Shown here piece after piece: positions 49,401 through 61,348 of a DNA stretch of 64,000 nt (position 1 is its first letter; every line of letters begins with the position of its first letter). The translations under genes and the position numbers were made by a program. The DNA is from Aradus depressus (Eukaryota; Arthropoda; Insecta; Hemiptera; Aradidae). The DNA is taken from NCBI GenBank assembly GCA_963662175.1, contig OY759218.1:54753427-54817426 (forward strand), in the 5' to 3' direction. Under the pieces are notes generated by a model, which ran no database searches, was not told the DNA's origin, and saw only the letters and a list, made by a program, of their open reading frames with translations.

Positions 49401-51255
49401 TGTGAAATCCATGACAATCCGATTACCCTTCAATGATTCAGCATTATTTTTATGCTTAGCCCCCCTCCCAAATTTTTAAAATGTCACATAGTGTATTTTT
49501 TTATTTGACCATCAAGAATACTACATGTAAACTTCCATGACAATCCGATCATCCGTTAATGACCTATCACTATCTTCAAATTTAGGCCTACCCCCATAAC
49601 CCCCCTCCCGTTCACAATTTTTTGACGTCACACTCCCTATTTTTCTATTTGGCCTTTATGAATACTTCATGTGAAATTTCGTGACAATCCGATCATCCGT
49701 TAATGAATTATCACTACACTTACACTTAGGCCCCCATCAACCCACCCTCCCGTTCAAAATTTTGTGACATATACACTCTATATTTCTATTTGGCTTTTCA
49801 GAATACTACATGTGAAATTCCATGACAATACGACCAACCGTTAATGAGCTAGCACTATATTTATACTTAGGCCCCCCCGCCACAACCCCCCCTCCCGTAA
49901 AAAAATTTGAGCCGTCACACCGCCTATTTTGCTATTTGGCCTCCAGGAATACTACATGTGAAATTTCGTGACAATCCGATCATCCGTTAATGACTTATCA
50001 CTATACTTATACTTAGGCCCCCATCAACCCACCCTCCCTTTCAAAATTTTGTGACATATACACCCTATATTTCTTTTTGGCTTTTAAGAATACTACATGT
50101 GAAATTCCATGACAATACGACCAACCTTTAATGAGCTAGCACCATATTTATACTTAGGCCCCCCGCCACTACCCCTCCTCCCGTACAAAATTTTGAGCCG
50201 TTACACCGCCTATTTTTTTATTTGTTCTTCAGGAATACTACATGTGAAATTTCGTGACAATCCGACCAACCGTTAAAGAGTTAGCTTTATATTTATACTT
50301 AGGCCCCCCCACAACCCCCCCTCCCGTTCCAAAACTTTGGGACGCCACACACCTTTTTTTCCTATTTGGCTTTTAAAAATACTACGTGAAATTTCATGAC
50401 GATTCGCCCATTAGTTAATGAGTTAGCTCTATATTTATACTTAGGCCCCCCCACTACCCCCCCCCCCCCCCCCCCCGTACAAAATATTGAGCCGTCACAC
50501 CGCCTATTTTTTTATTTGGTCTTCAGGAATACTACATGTGAAACTTCGTGACAATCCGACCAACCGTTAAAGAGTTAGCTCTGTATTTATACTTAGGCGC
50601 CCCCACAACCCCCCCTTTCCGTTCAAAACTTTGGAACGCTACACACCTTCATTTTCTATTTGGCTTTCAGGAATACTCCATGTGAAATTTCGTGACAATC
50701 CGACCAACCGTTAAAGAGTTAGCTCTATATTTATACTTAGGCCCCCCCACAACCCCCCCTCCCGTTCAATACTTTGGGACGCCACACACCTTTTTTTCCT
50801 ATTTGGCTTTTAAAAAGACTACGTGTGAAATTTCATGACAATTCGACCATTAGTTAATGTGTTAGCACTATTTATATACTTAGGCCCCGCTTACAACCCC
50901 CCCTCCCGATCAAAACTTTGGGACGCCACACAACTTTTTTTCCTATTTGGCTTTTAAAAATGCTACATGTGAAATTTCAAGACGATTCGCCCAATAGTTA
51001 ATGAGTTAGCTCTATATTTATACTTAGGCCCCCCCTCAACCCCCCCTCCCGTTCAAAACTTTGGGACGCCACACACATTTTTTTCCTATTTGGCTTTTAA
51101 AAATACTACATGTGAAATTTCATGACAATTCGACCATTAGTTATTGAGTTAGCACTATTTATATACTTAGGCCCCCCTTACAACCCCCCCTCCCGATCAA
51201 AATTTTGGGACGCCACATAGCCTTTTATTCAATCGGGCTCATAGGGATGCTACAT
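49401..51255 (-). repeat. A-type array of Helitron H2a
   Basis: About thirteen units of about 140 bp, with poly(C) stretches on the plus strand, GAATACTACATGTGAAATT and GTTAATGAGCTAGCACTATA. Confidence 0.88.
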
Positions 51256-51479
51256 GGGAAGTTTCATAAAAATCCGTCCAGCCGTTTGGGCGTGATGCTG
51301 GAACAAACATACATACAAACAAACAAACAAACAAACCCCGTTTCAGCTTTATTAATATAGACTAGCAGTAATACCCGGCGTTGCCCGGGGAACTTTGATT
51401 TTTGTCCCAATATCTTCTATAACGCTATTCAGTTCCTCGACAGTACATTCATGATGTTATAATTTTCAATTATTCATAC

Positions 51480-53110
51480 GGAATAAGGCTTATAGTCCTT
51501 CAGCTGTTGTAACGCTAGTAAGTTTTTAGGACTCCTGGGCACCACAGCTAGTATGCGCCTTTCAACGGCGGAAGCCACACCTAGTGAATACTTAGCATCG
51601 CTGGACGTCATAGTCAGTGCGTACTTAAGAACGTTTGTGACCACAGCTAGTATGTGGCTTGCAACGCTGAGCACCACAGCTAGTACGTAGTTGGGAATGC
51701 TGGGCATCATAGCTAGTATGTGCCTTGCGACGGCGGACCCAACAGCTAGTACGTAGTTAGGAACGCTGGTCACCACAGCTAGTATGTGCCTTGCAACAGC
51801 GGACCCCACAGCTAGTATGTAGTTAAATACGCTGGGCATTACAGTTAGTAAGTGCTTTGCAACAGCGAACTTCACAGCTAGTACAGAGTTAGGAACGCTG
51901 GGCACTACAGCTAGTAAATGCCTTGCAACAACGGACCCCACAGCTAGTACGATATTAGGAACCCTGGGCATCACAGCTAGTATGCTTTTGCAACGACGGA
52001 CCCCACAGCTAGTACGTTTTTAGGAACGCTGGGCCCTACAGGTAGTAGGTGCCTTGCAACTGCGGACCCCACAGATAGTATGAAGTTAGAACCACAGGGC
52101 ATCACAGCTAGTATGAGTTTTGCAACGGTGGACGCCACAGCTAGTACCTACGTAGTTAAATACGCTGGGCCACACTGCTAGCGCCTTGCAACAGCGGACC
52201 CCACAGCTAGTAAGTAGTTAAATACGCTGGGCATTACAGTTAGTAAGTACTTTGCAACAGCGAACTTCACAGCTAGTACATAGTTAGGAACGCTGGACAC
52301 TGCAGCTAGTAAATGCCTTGCAACAACGGACCCCACAGCTAGTACGTAGTTAGGAACGCTGGTCACCACAGCTAGTATGTGCCTCGCAACAGCGGACCCC
52401 ACAGCTAGTACGAAGTTAGGAACGCTGGGCATCACAGCTATTAAGTGCCTTGCAACAGCGGACCCCACAGCTAGTACGTAGTTAAATACGCTGGGCATTA
52501 CAGTTAGTAAGTGCTTTGCAACAGCGAACTTCACAGCTAGTACATAGTAAGGAACGCTGGGCACTACAGCTAGTAAATGCCTTGCAACAACGGACCCCAC
52601 AGCTAGTACGATATTAGGAACCCTGGGCATCACAGCTAGTATGCTTTTGCAACGACGGACCCCACAGTAAGTACGTTTTTAGGAACGCTGGGCCCTACAG
52701 GTAGTAGGTGCCTTGCAACTGCGGACCCCACAGATAGTATGTAGTTAGAACCACAGGGCATCACAGCTAGTATGAGTTTTGCAACGGTGGGCCCCACAGC
52801 TAGTACCTACGTAGTTAAATACGCTGGGCCACACTGCTAGCGCCTTGCAACTGAAGACCCCACAGCTAGTACGTAATTAGGAACGCTGGGCATCACAGCT
52901 AGTAAATGTCTTGTAGGTGCCTTGCAACAGCGAACCCCACAGCCAGTACATAGTTAGGAACGCTGGGGCTGAGCACTACAGCTAGTAAGTGCCTTGCAAC
53001 AGCGGACCCCACAGCTAGTACGATATTAGGAACGCTGGACATCACAGCTAGTAAATGTCTTGCAACAGTGAACCCCACAGCGAATACATAGTTACTACTA
53101 CTACATGTGA
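51480..53110 (-). repeat. B-type array of Helitron H2b with higher-order repeat
   Basis: 66-bp units, open in the sense frame over 166, 151 and 77 codons. A block of about 660 bp is repeated (motif ATGCTTTTGCAACGACGGAC at about 51979 and 52641), so a higher-order unit of about ten basic repeats has formed. The repetitive frames are not called as genes. Confidence 0.88.
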
Positions 53111-54700
53111 AATTCATGACAATCCGATTCATGACAATACGATCAACCGTTAATGAGCTAGCTCTATATTTATACTTAGTCCCCCCCCCTCAACCCCGCC
53201 ACCCGTTCAAAACTTCGGGACGCCACACACCTTATTTTTCTATTTGGCCTTCAGGAATAATATATGCGAAATTTCGTGACAATACGACCAACCGTTAATG
53301 AGCTAACTCTATATGTATATTTAGCCCCCCCCCCCCACAACCCTCCTTCCTGTTCAAAATTTTGGGCCGTCACACACCTAATATTTCTATTTGACCTTTA
53401 GGAATATTACATGTGAAATTTCATGACGATTCGCCCATTAGTTAATGAGTTAGCTCTATATTTATACTTAGGCCCCCCCACTACCCCCCCTCCCGTAAAA
53501 ACTTTTGAGCCGTCACACCGCCTATTTTTGTATTTGGTCTTCAGGAATACTACATGTGAAACTTCGTGACAATCCGACCAACTGTTAAAGAGTTAGCTCT
53601 ATATTTATACTAAGGTCCCCCCAGAACCCCCCTCCCGTTCAAAACTTTGGGACGCCACACACCTTTTTTTGCTATTTGGCTTTTAAAAATACTACATGTG
53701 AAATTTCATGACGATTCGCCCATTAGTTAATGAGTTAGCTCTATATTTATACTTAGGCCCCCCCACATCCCCCCCTCCCGCTTTGGGACGCCACACACCT
53801 TATTTTTCTATTTGGCCTTCAGGAATACTCCATGTGAAATTTCGTGACAATCCGACCAACCGTTAAAGAATTAGCTCTATATTTATACTTAGGCCCCCCC
53901 ACAACCCCCCTCCCGTTCAAAACTTTGGGAGGCCACACACCTTTTTTTCCTATTTGGCTTTTAAAAATACTACATGTGAAATTTCATGACGATTCGCCCA
54001 TTAGTTAATGAGTTAGCTCTATATTTATACTTTGGTCCCCCCACAACCCCCCCTCCCGATCAAAATTTTGGGACGCCACACACCTTTTTTTTTTATTTGG
54101 CTTTTAAAAATACTACATGTGAAATTTCATGACGATTCGCCCATTAGTTAATGAGTTAGCTCTATATTTATACTTAGGCCCCCCCACAACCCCCCCTCCC
54201 GTTCAAAACTTTGGGACGCCACACAACTTTTTTTCCTGTTTGGCTTTTAAAAAGACTACGTGTGAAATTTCATGACAATTCGACCATTAGTTAATGTGTT
54301 AGCACTATTTATATACTTAGGCCCCCCTTACAACCCCCCCTCCCGATCAAAACATTGGGACGACACACACCTTTTTTTCCTATTTGGCTTTTAAAAATAC
54401 TACATGTGAAATTTCATGACGATTCGCCCATTAGTTAATGAGTTAGCTCTATATTTATACTTAGGCCCCCCCCCCACAACCCCCCCTCCCGTTCAAAACT
54501 TTGGGACGCCACACACCTTTTTTTCTTGTTTGGCTTTTAAAAAGACTACCTGTAAAATTTCATGACAATTCGCCCATTAGTTAATGAGTTAGCACTATTT
54601 TTATACTTAGGCCCCGCTTACAACCCCCCCTCCCGATCAAAATTTTGGGACGCCACATAGCCTATTATTCAATCGGGCTCAAAAGAATGCTACATGGGAA
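53111..54700 (-). repeat. A-type array of Helitron H2b
   Basis: About eleven units of about 140 bp with the same motifs as the other A arrays. Confidence 0.88.
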
Positions 54701-54954
54701 GTTTCATGAAGATCCGTCCAGCGGTTTGGGCGTGATGCTGGAACAAACATACATACAAACAAACAAACAAACAAACCCCGTTTCAGCTTTATTAATATAG
54801 ATTAACAATTGTTATCTTTAATTCATTTCATATATGCATTTAACCAACACATACTACCTCAAATTTTTTATTTTTAAGATACCAATTTGGGACGAAATGT
54901 CATTTTTTATGTTTTTACATATTTCAAATATTAACTGTACAGAAAGGATAGGAA

Positions 54955-55595
54955 ACCCCGTAGGGGCTGAAAAAGGATACCTACCTACCGTTTGGATTGT
55001 AAACTACGGGAGCATGAAGTTAGCCGTTCGTATTTTTAATAATTAATATTTTTTTAATGTTCTTGGGCTCGTTGGAAAGGTCTGAATTTGCCAGTTATTG
55101 GCAAAATAAAATAAAAATTTGCCAGTTATTTGGTCATGTGCAAAAAAGTCTGAAAGGTGCAATTTTTCATTTAGGTATATCTTCGTCAATATTTAATGTT
55201 TTAACACGTACAACCTCTTAAAATAAAGAAAAAATATCCTGAAATTTGCCAGTGAATTTCTGAATTTGCCAGGTGCATATTTTTCTGCTAATCCTTGCAA
55301 TTATTCAAAACCAAGTTTCGGAGTTTCACCGTTAGGGGCGCTAGCTGCGGTAAAAGTTGTAAGCTACATCAATGACGGTGTATAAGTATGCCCCTAACGG
55401 TGAAACTCCGAAACTGACTTTTCAGACTTTTTTGCAAATGACCAAATAACTGGCAAATTTTTATTTCATTTTGCCAATAACTGGCAAATTCAGACCTTTC
55501 CAACGAGCCCAAGAACATTAAAAAATATTAATTATTAAAAATACGAACGGCTAACTTCGTTTTACTGTAAACTACCTAGTTGAACTTCAATTTAG
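54955..55595. mobile_element. Nested palindrome (MITE-like foldback)
   Basis: The outer arms, about 55010-55160 and 55420-55570, are inverted copies sharing GAAGTTAGCCGTTCGTATTT, GGGCTCGTTGGAAAGGTCTG and TGCCAGTTATTTGGTCAT. Inside, a second perfect 25-bp inverted pair (GTTTCGGAGTTTCACCGTTA at about 55315 and its complement at about 55390) encloses about 50 bp. No ORF, and target duplication is not clear. Confidence 0.75.
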
Positions 55596-55712
55596 TATTT
55601 GTTAAGTCGTGGCTGAAGATGGTAGCAATACCGAAAGTACTCCCATATTATATATTTTTTGTGAAATAGACAATATTTTTTAAAAACATACGTTTTCTTT
55701 ATTTTTTAATTC
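55596..55712 (+). mobile_element. Single hammerhead-bearing unit, related to palindromic copy 2
   Basis: GTATTTGTTAAGTCGTGGCT through ACATACGTTTTCTTTATT matches the right arm of the element at 26261-26526, without its inverted partner. It ends directly before the ATG of the ORF remnant at 55713. Confidence 0.7.
55613..55636 (+). ncRNA. Hammerhead ribozyme-like core, CUGAAGA variant
   Basis: CTGAAGA (55613-55619), helix II GGTA/TACC with GCAA loop, GAAA (55633-55636), then GTACTCCC. The loop differs from the CGAA of the sister copy while the stem is unchanged. Confidence 0.6.
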
Positions 55713-56154
55713 ATGGAAGGTTTAGATAGCAATAGTGAGGCTCTGAACCTCATCAGACAAATGTTCCCCAACTTAAGTGAAGCAAAATGAAAAGGTGGAA
55801 TTTACACCGGACCTCAGATTCTTGTGATGTTGAAGTCAAAAGAACTTGCAATGACTCTTGAGGAACGAAAGAAATGCTTGGGAAGCATTTAGAATGGTAG
55901 TGCAACAGTTTTTGGGCAACAACAGAAATGAGAATTACATGCAACTGATAGAAAATTTGATACAGAGTTACCATGTACTTGGATGTAGAATGTATGTGAA
56001 AATGCATTACTTGTTTTCTCATATGGACTTATTTAGGCCAAATTTAGGAGCTGTAAGCGAGGAACACGGTGAACGCTTTCACCAAGACATTCACTGCATG
56101 GAAAGAAGGCATCAGGGACGTTGGGACTGTGCTATGATGGGAGACTATGTATGG
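55713..56154 (+). pseudogene. Remnant of an unassigned conserved ORF family, broken by a hAT insertion
   Basis: The plus strand reads MEGLDSNSEALNLIRQMFPN and LSEAK, a stop at about 55785, then KGGIYTGPQILVMLKSKELA. After a frame change near 55865 come AWEAFRMVVQQFLGNNRNEN, LGCRMYVKMHYLFSHMDLF and EEHGERFHQDIHCMERRHQG with WDCAMMGDYVW. I recall this arrangement (GPQI..., FLGN, GERFHQD, DY-W) as a family found in many copies in arthropod genomes without assigned function; a mobile origin is plausible but not shown. The hAT element enters within the codons for DYVW. Beyond 61643 the frame can continue for about 14 codons (GVSACSEVRKT) before a stop. No function is proposed. Confidence 0.55.
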
Positions 56155-56192
56155 CAGAGTCAGCTTTACCTATGGTGAAGGGTGTGCAGCTC

Positions 56193-56293
56193 ACACGGGC
56201 GCAGGGTCTAAGGGGACTCCGAGCGCCGCTCGCGACACCTCCAAAGATGCGTCGCTGCCGGCGCCGGCGCTCTCAAACACCCTGCGCCCGTGT
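56193..56293. other. Subterminal hairpin of the hAT element
   Basis: ACACGGGCGCAGGGT (56193-56207) is perfectly complementary to 56279-56293, with a GC-rich loop between containing GCCGGCGCCGGCGC. Subterminal repeats are transposase-binding sites in hAT elements; that role here is inferred. Confidence 0.7.
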
Positions 56294-56654
56294 CGTGGCC
56301 GACGCCGGGCGCGGTAGCTGTGGCGATACAAAGCAAGACGACCCACGAGCGCGCGAGCGGCTCCTTTACTCTACACAATAACTTGTGTTTCAACGTGAAA
56401 TCAACCTTAAAACAGATCATTAAAGATTATATTGGCGTAGTGTCCTATCGCTACCAAAGGCGCGTGTCGGTACCTGTTTTGATTCGTTTAAAAACACGCC
56501 GATGATCATTGCGAATTCGGCTGTATTCGATTATTTCGTTAAACACTAATTAATGCCAATGTATTCAGTTCAGCCAGCCTTATTATCAATAATGTTGTTT
56601 AAAAGTATTTTCGCTCAGATTGTGGTGTTTCCGTTTTACTAGAGCACTAGAAAA

Positions 56655-57790
56655 GATAGGTATTCTCGTCCGCCATTTTGGACCCTTCTGTCCTAACCTG
56701 CTAATGTAAACTGTATAGTGTTCATACAGCGTTGACGGAAAATCTACTTCAATTGTTGTAAAATTTCCTGTTGTAAAAAGATGAACAACAGGAAAACAAA
56801 TATTAAGTGCATTTCAATCGATGTAGAGCATCTGGAGTTCCAAAAAGAAGTGTTTTATTTAAATCAGTCCATGAAGTAGATTCATTTTCAATTGTAATTG
56901 TCAAAGTGTAAAGGTTTTTCTTGATGTATGCCTAAATTATATGAGATAAATATAATTCATTAATAATTATATATTAGCAATAATTTAATTATTCTTCATT
57001 AATAAGTAATATTTTTTTTATTTTCCATTCAATATTCTCTGACCTAGCAGTTAGTATTAAGTATACTTTTTAAAATTCTTTCATTATAGTATTTTTTCGT
57101 TGTTACTATGGTATTTTTTTATTATACTTTATTGTTATATTTATCAATTATTTTACTTATTATTTTCAAAATGAATAAATTTCTTTTATTTCATTAGGAG
57201 ACAAATCATGCATACATTTCTATTAATATTTATATGTTTTACAAATTTTTGTACATACGAATACAGCTTATACCTATTATATACAAACAATTAAGTATAA
57301 AAAAAGGACAATTACTTATAGTAAGTTATCAATGAATAAAAGAAGTCTGCATTCAATTCTTGGCAGTACATGCTATTTTCACCGTCGCAGAACCGTAGAC
57401 AATTTTTTCGCTACTGAAGGTCTCGGAGTCATTTTTAACGCTAAATGAGCGCACTGTGAAGTAGTGTTTTACAATTTTATGAATCAGTTCGCAGTAGCAA
57501 GCAGTGAAAGCAATGTTTGCCTTTTTTATGATCAATTCTATTAAAGGTAGCATTCCATTCCTCAACATAAAGTCTTTGTAGATTTTGTAATAATGTTCGC
57601 AAAACAAACTCAAACGTTATTGTGAAGCACTTCAAACTGTTTACAAAGTGAAAACGAATCACTTTTGTAGATTCCTTAATTTTTTCATTGAATTTTCAAT
57701 GAAATTAACAAAAAAGTACCGGAATTGCATTCGTATGCCATTGTTGACAATCCACGACTGGGTCCAAAATGGTGGACGAGAATACTCGTA
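56655..57790. mobile_element. Inverted-repeat insert in the hAT leader, possibly P-element-like
   Basis: GTATTCTCGTCCGCCATTTT with GGACCC at about 56662 is matched in reverse by GGGTCCAAAATGGTGGACGA with GAATAC at about 57760, one mismatch in about 26. Between them is AT-rich sequence and a minus-strand frame (57353-57613) ending with residues HKIVKHYFTVRSFSVKND, which loosely recalls the C-terminus of P/THAP transposases. Target duplication is not clear. Confidence 0.45.
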
Positions 57791-58560
57791 TATTCTATTT
57801 CCTTAGTTTTACGTCAAAAAACTTTGTAGGCATACACTGAGAGAAAAAATTTCTGAAACCAATTAAATATTAGTTGAATCAAAGAAATATTTAATGAAAT
57901 AGTCGCAAAAAAATATTTATTTGATCAATCTAAATGCATTCTTCGATTGCCACAAATAAATCGTGATTTGATTCTACAGAGTTTGAAATTAAAACTATTA
58001 TAGAATGTATTGAATGAATAATATATATTTTCATTTTCATAAATTAATTTTATATATTGATCATTTGAAATATTAAATAAAATTAATATTTTTTCAAAAT
58101 AAAAGTCGAATCGTTTCACTTTACAGAATATTATATTAAATTGAATTGATTATTTGCTTGCCATAAATAAATCGTGATTTGATTCTACGCTGAAAAAAAA
58201 AAAAGGTGGCGAGAAATATATACTCAATTCAAGAAAATATGCTCTTAATACTCTAGCAAGTAAATTTTATTGATATTGTGTTTTTCATTTAATGATTAGG
58301 ACCCTTCCACTTGTATGGTAATTATCGTGGAAGGTTTCATTATATATTGACATTTAATTTTTTCTTATGTTTGATTTTATATTATCAATTACGTTGTATT
58401 ATTTCAATTCAACGTGTCAGTGCGGTCGAACTTCTTTCACACTCAACTTGTTATTATCAAATTTTTATTATGCTGAGCGGATTTTAGTTTGGTTAATAAC
58501 AATTAACATTAGAAGTAAATAAAGATTTGTAAATTGAAATTCAGTTCAGTTCAACTGTTT
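57791..58560. other. hAT leader, no gene seen
   Basis: AT-rich. A direct repeat of about 35 bp (AAATAAATCGTGATTTGATT) lies at about 57950 and 58163. Confidence 0.5.
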
Positions 58561-58620
58561 TATTAACGTTTCTCAACGTCGATTTTTCATTTGTTTATCC
58601 TAGTGCAGTGCGGAACAACG

Positions 58621-58911
58621 GTAAGTTTGCTTTAATATGCATTTACTAGTATATTTAGGTAGGTATTACTTATAATTGTAACCTCTGACCAACGAAGTTT
58701 TAAAACAAGTGGGTTTGTGTATCACTCAGTGTCGTGGATTTTAAAATACGACTTTACTTTTGATTGTACTAAGTACTCCTGCTTCCTGGGTCGAGATGTT
58801 CACGCTCCGGGCTGCGGGTTCGAATCCCGTAAGACTGGGCCTGTATTAATATTATTTATTTACATCGATAGTACTTTTAGGTGCCTATGCTTACTTTATT
58901 ATTCCTTTTAG
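58621..58911 (+). other. Predicted 5' UTR intron of the hAT transposase gene
   Basis: A donor (AACG|GTAAGT) at 58621 and an acceptor (CCTTTTAG) ending at 58911 abut the start ATG exactly. It has a pyrimidine-rich end. Splicing is inferred. Confidence 0.55.
58785..58845 (+). tRNA. tRNA-like fragment (A/B box) inside the hAT leader intron
   Basis: TGGGTCGAGATGTTCACGC resembles an A box region and GCGGGTTCGAATCCCGT a T arm with B box. No acceptor stem or tail is evident; a SINE head remnant is the most likely reading. Confidence 0.4.
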
Positions 58912-61348
58912 ATGTCTGATGGCGATGGAAAAAAGAAACTTTCTGGTGCACAGAATCGGAAAAGAAAGCTGGAGAAGGAAGTATTTCTGAAAAAGAATAC
59001 AAGTTCTATTGAAAAGTTTATTCTTCGACCCGGTCCATCTTCGGACGACAACCTGGAGACATATGAAAACCAAGATAATTGTACAGCAGAACTCGTCTCT
59101 TCAACGCCGCCGTCGCTGATGTCTTCGTCGTCGCTAGTCGAACAAGATGAAGAACCTCCTTGTGCCGAAGCGCCCCCGGAGAATATACTTCGACAAGATG
59201 TAATGAATGATCTCGCGTTATAGCCACAGGTGTTATCCGACAAACAGAGGATGGAGCGTGGGCCAGTACGGCTAAAACAGAGTTCCTATCCTTCGAATAG
59301 TTCAAAAAGATCTTTTTCAAATGCTTATTATACTAAAAAGATGTTAAATAATGAAACCGTTTTAAGAAACTGGCTGGCTTACTCTAAATCAACTGATTCT
59401 GTTTATTGTTTTTATTGTAAACTGTTTCATGCTGATGTCACTCCTTTTAATGGTGAAATAGGTTACAAAGATTGGCAGCATTTGTCTAAAGCTATAGAAC
59501 GTCATGAAAAGAGCTTAGGGCATCTATTATGCCTTAAGAAACAAATTACATTGAAAACTGTTATTTTAAAAGAAAAGTCGGTAGATTTCTTGCACCAAGT
59601 TGAAATTGAACGAGAAAAAAAACGTTGGGTGGCAGTACTCGAACGAATAATCAACATAATTCATTTTTTAGCGAGGCAATGTCTGGCTTTTCGGGGAAAA
59701 TCTGAAAAAATATACGATTCTGACAATGGTAATTTTTTAAAGCTGGTTGAATATACGTCTAATTTTGATAATGTGTTCTGCAAGCCGTAATATTCAGAAT
59801 GAAATAATACAATTAATTGGAGAAAGAATCAAAAAAATTATTGTTTTGGAATAGAAACAATCCAAATATTTTTCAATTATTTTAGATTGCACTTCAGATA
59901 TTGTACACGTAGAACAAATATCGGTTGTCGTACGTTACGTTCTATTAAATGCAAGCAACAACAAGGCTGAAGTAAAAAAACATTTTCTGTTTTTTTTTCC
60001 TATTACAGACACCACTGGTCAAGGCTTAACTGAATTTTTGTTAGATTGTTTAATCTCAATCGAAATTGACATACAAGATATGCGTGGCCAAGGTTACGAT
60101 AATGGGGCAAACTAAATATAGGTCTACAAAAACGAATTTTAGACTTAAACCCGCGCGCATTTTATGTACCTTGTGCAGCACACAGCCTAAATTTGGTAGT
60201 GAATGACGCTGCTAAAAGTTCATTAGAAATTGTCAATTTCGTTTCAATTGTGCAAGAAATTTATATTTTCTTTTCTGCGTCAACAGCACGTTGGCAAATA
60301 CTTGTCAAAGAAGTGCCAACTTTAAGTCTAAAACCACTCTCAAATACTCGATGGGAGAGCAGGGTTGAAGCCGTAAAAGCTCTACGTTTTAATCTGGGAA
60401 AAGTGTATGATGCCTTGTTTACCATATATTCCGATAGGAGCAAAGATGCTGAGTCAAGAAATATGGCAAATTCATTACTGGCAAAAATTAAGTCGTTTAA
60501 ATTCATCTGCTCTCTGCTTATTTGGTTTGAAATTTTAAGCAAGATAAATATAGTTAGCAAGGCACTTCAAAAATCAGACGTCGTATTGTCAGAAGCGGTG
60601 AAAATGATTGATAATGCAAAAATAAGTTTGTCTGAATTTCGCAATGAGTCCGCTTTTGGGGAGTTCCTTAACAGCGCGAAAACTATAGCGGAAGAAGTCA
60701 AGGCAATAGCAGAATTTTCCACACCTGCCCGCCCTCGCGCTCGTAGAAGGTTTTTCAATTATGAGGCGGAGGATGAACCAATAACAGACGCGCAAACACA
60801 TTTCAAAGTAAACTGTTACTACTATTTGTTAGATACCGCGATAACTAAGTTCGACGAACGGTTCAAACTTCTGAGTCAAAATAACGTAATTTTGTCATTT
60901 CTTCAAAAACTAAAACACTGGAAGGATTTGGACTTAAATACAAAAAAAAAACATTGCTCTAATTTAGAAAAGAAACTGCCATGATGGCTCTTCAGATGTG
61001 GAGAAGTTCGAGCTCTTTAATGAAATCGAATTACTACCGATGTTTATTGATGATTCCACTACACCGTTGGATATTTTAAATTACTTGTTTACGAATAAAT
61101 TAATTTCAGTGTTCCCAAATCTGTCCACAGCACTTAGAATTTACCTTACATTGCTAGTCACTGTAGCACAAAGCGAAAGATCATTTTCTAAACTAAAAAT
61201 AATAAAAAATTATCTTAGATCAACATTGTCGCAAAGTAGATTGACAAATTTATCGTTAATAAGTATTGAACATGAAATCAAAATTGAAGTCAATGACATT
61301 GTTAAAGATTTTGCTAATGCAAAAGCACGAAAAGTAACTTTTTTGTAA
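58912..61348 (+). pseudogene. hAT transposase pseudogene (TTF-type finger, DUF4371, hAT dimerisation)
   Basis: ATG follows a splice acceptor. Residues 1-103 form a basic then acidic, Ser-rich N-terminus. A TAG at 59221 interrupts the frame before QVLSDKQRMERGPV. A TTF-type finger region follows (NWLAYSKSTDSVYCFYCKLF; HEKSLGHLLC), then LARQCLAFRGKSEKIYDS and GNFLKLVEYTSNFD. Frame changes occur at about 59786-59870 and again near 60110. The middle has ILDCTSDIVHVEQISVVVRY, FPITDTTGQGLTEF and PCAAHSLNLVVNDAAKSS, typical of DUF4371 hAT transposases, then TRWESRVEAVKALRF. A stop at 60982 and frame change precede the C-terminus, SERSFSKLKIIKNYLRST and LSLISIEHEI, the dimerisation motif. At least two stops and three frame changes make it inactive. 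The intact protein would cut and paste the element in the nucleus. Confidence 0.92.

Larger units (their letters stand above)
48314..51361 (-). mobile_element. Non-autonomous Helitron copy H2a (reverse), upstream member of a tandem pair
   Basis: In reverse orientation the 3' end is at 48314 (CTAGCAGTAATACCCGGCGT, then TGCCCGGGG) after a host A. The 5' end is at 51361 (reverse complement begins TCTATATTAATAAAGCTG). Order from the 5' end: short CATA/CAAA microsatellite, leader with ATCCGTCCAGCCGTTTGGGC, A array (about 49400-51250), B array (about 48430-49400), 3' tail. Length is 3048 bp. It is joined directly at 51361/51362 to the 3' end of a second copy. No genes for Rep or helicase. Confidence 0.88.
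51362..54801 (-). mobile_element. Non-autonomous Helitron copy H2b (reverse), directly abutting H2a
   Basis: The 3' end CTAGCAGTAATACCCGGCGT begins at 51362, the base after the 5' end of H2a. The 5' end is at 54801, followed by host T. It has the same order of parts as H2a: microsatellite, leader, A array (about 53110-54690), B array (about 51480-53110), 3' tail. Length is 3440 bp. The pair together is inserted between A (48313) and T (54802), as one Helitron would be. Confidence 0.88.

Noticed and set aside
48442..53132. Frames of 77-166 codons in the Helitron B arrays as genes
   Set aside because: They follow from a stop-free 66-bp unit and end wherever units mutate; there is no domain and no independent start context.
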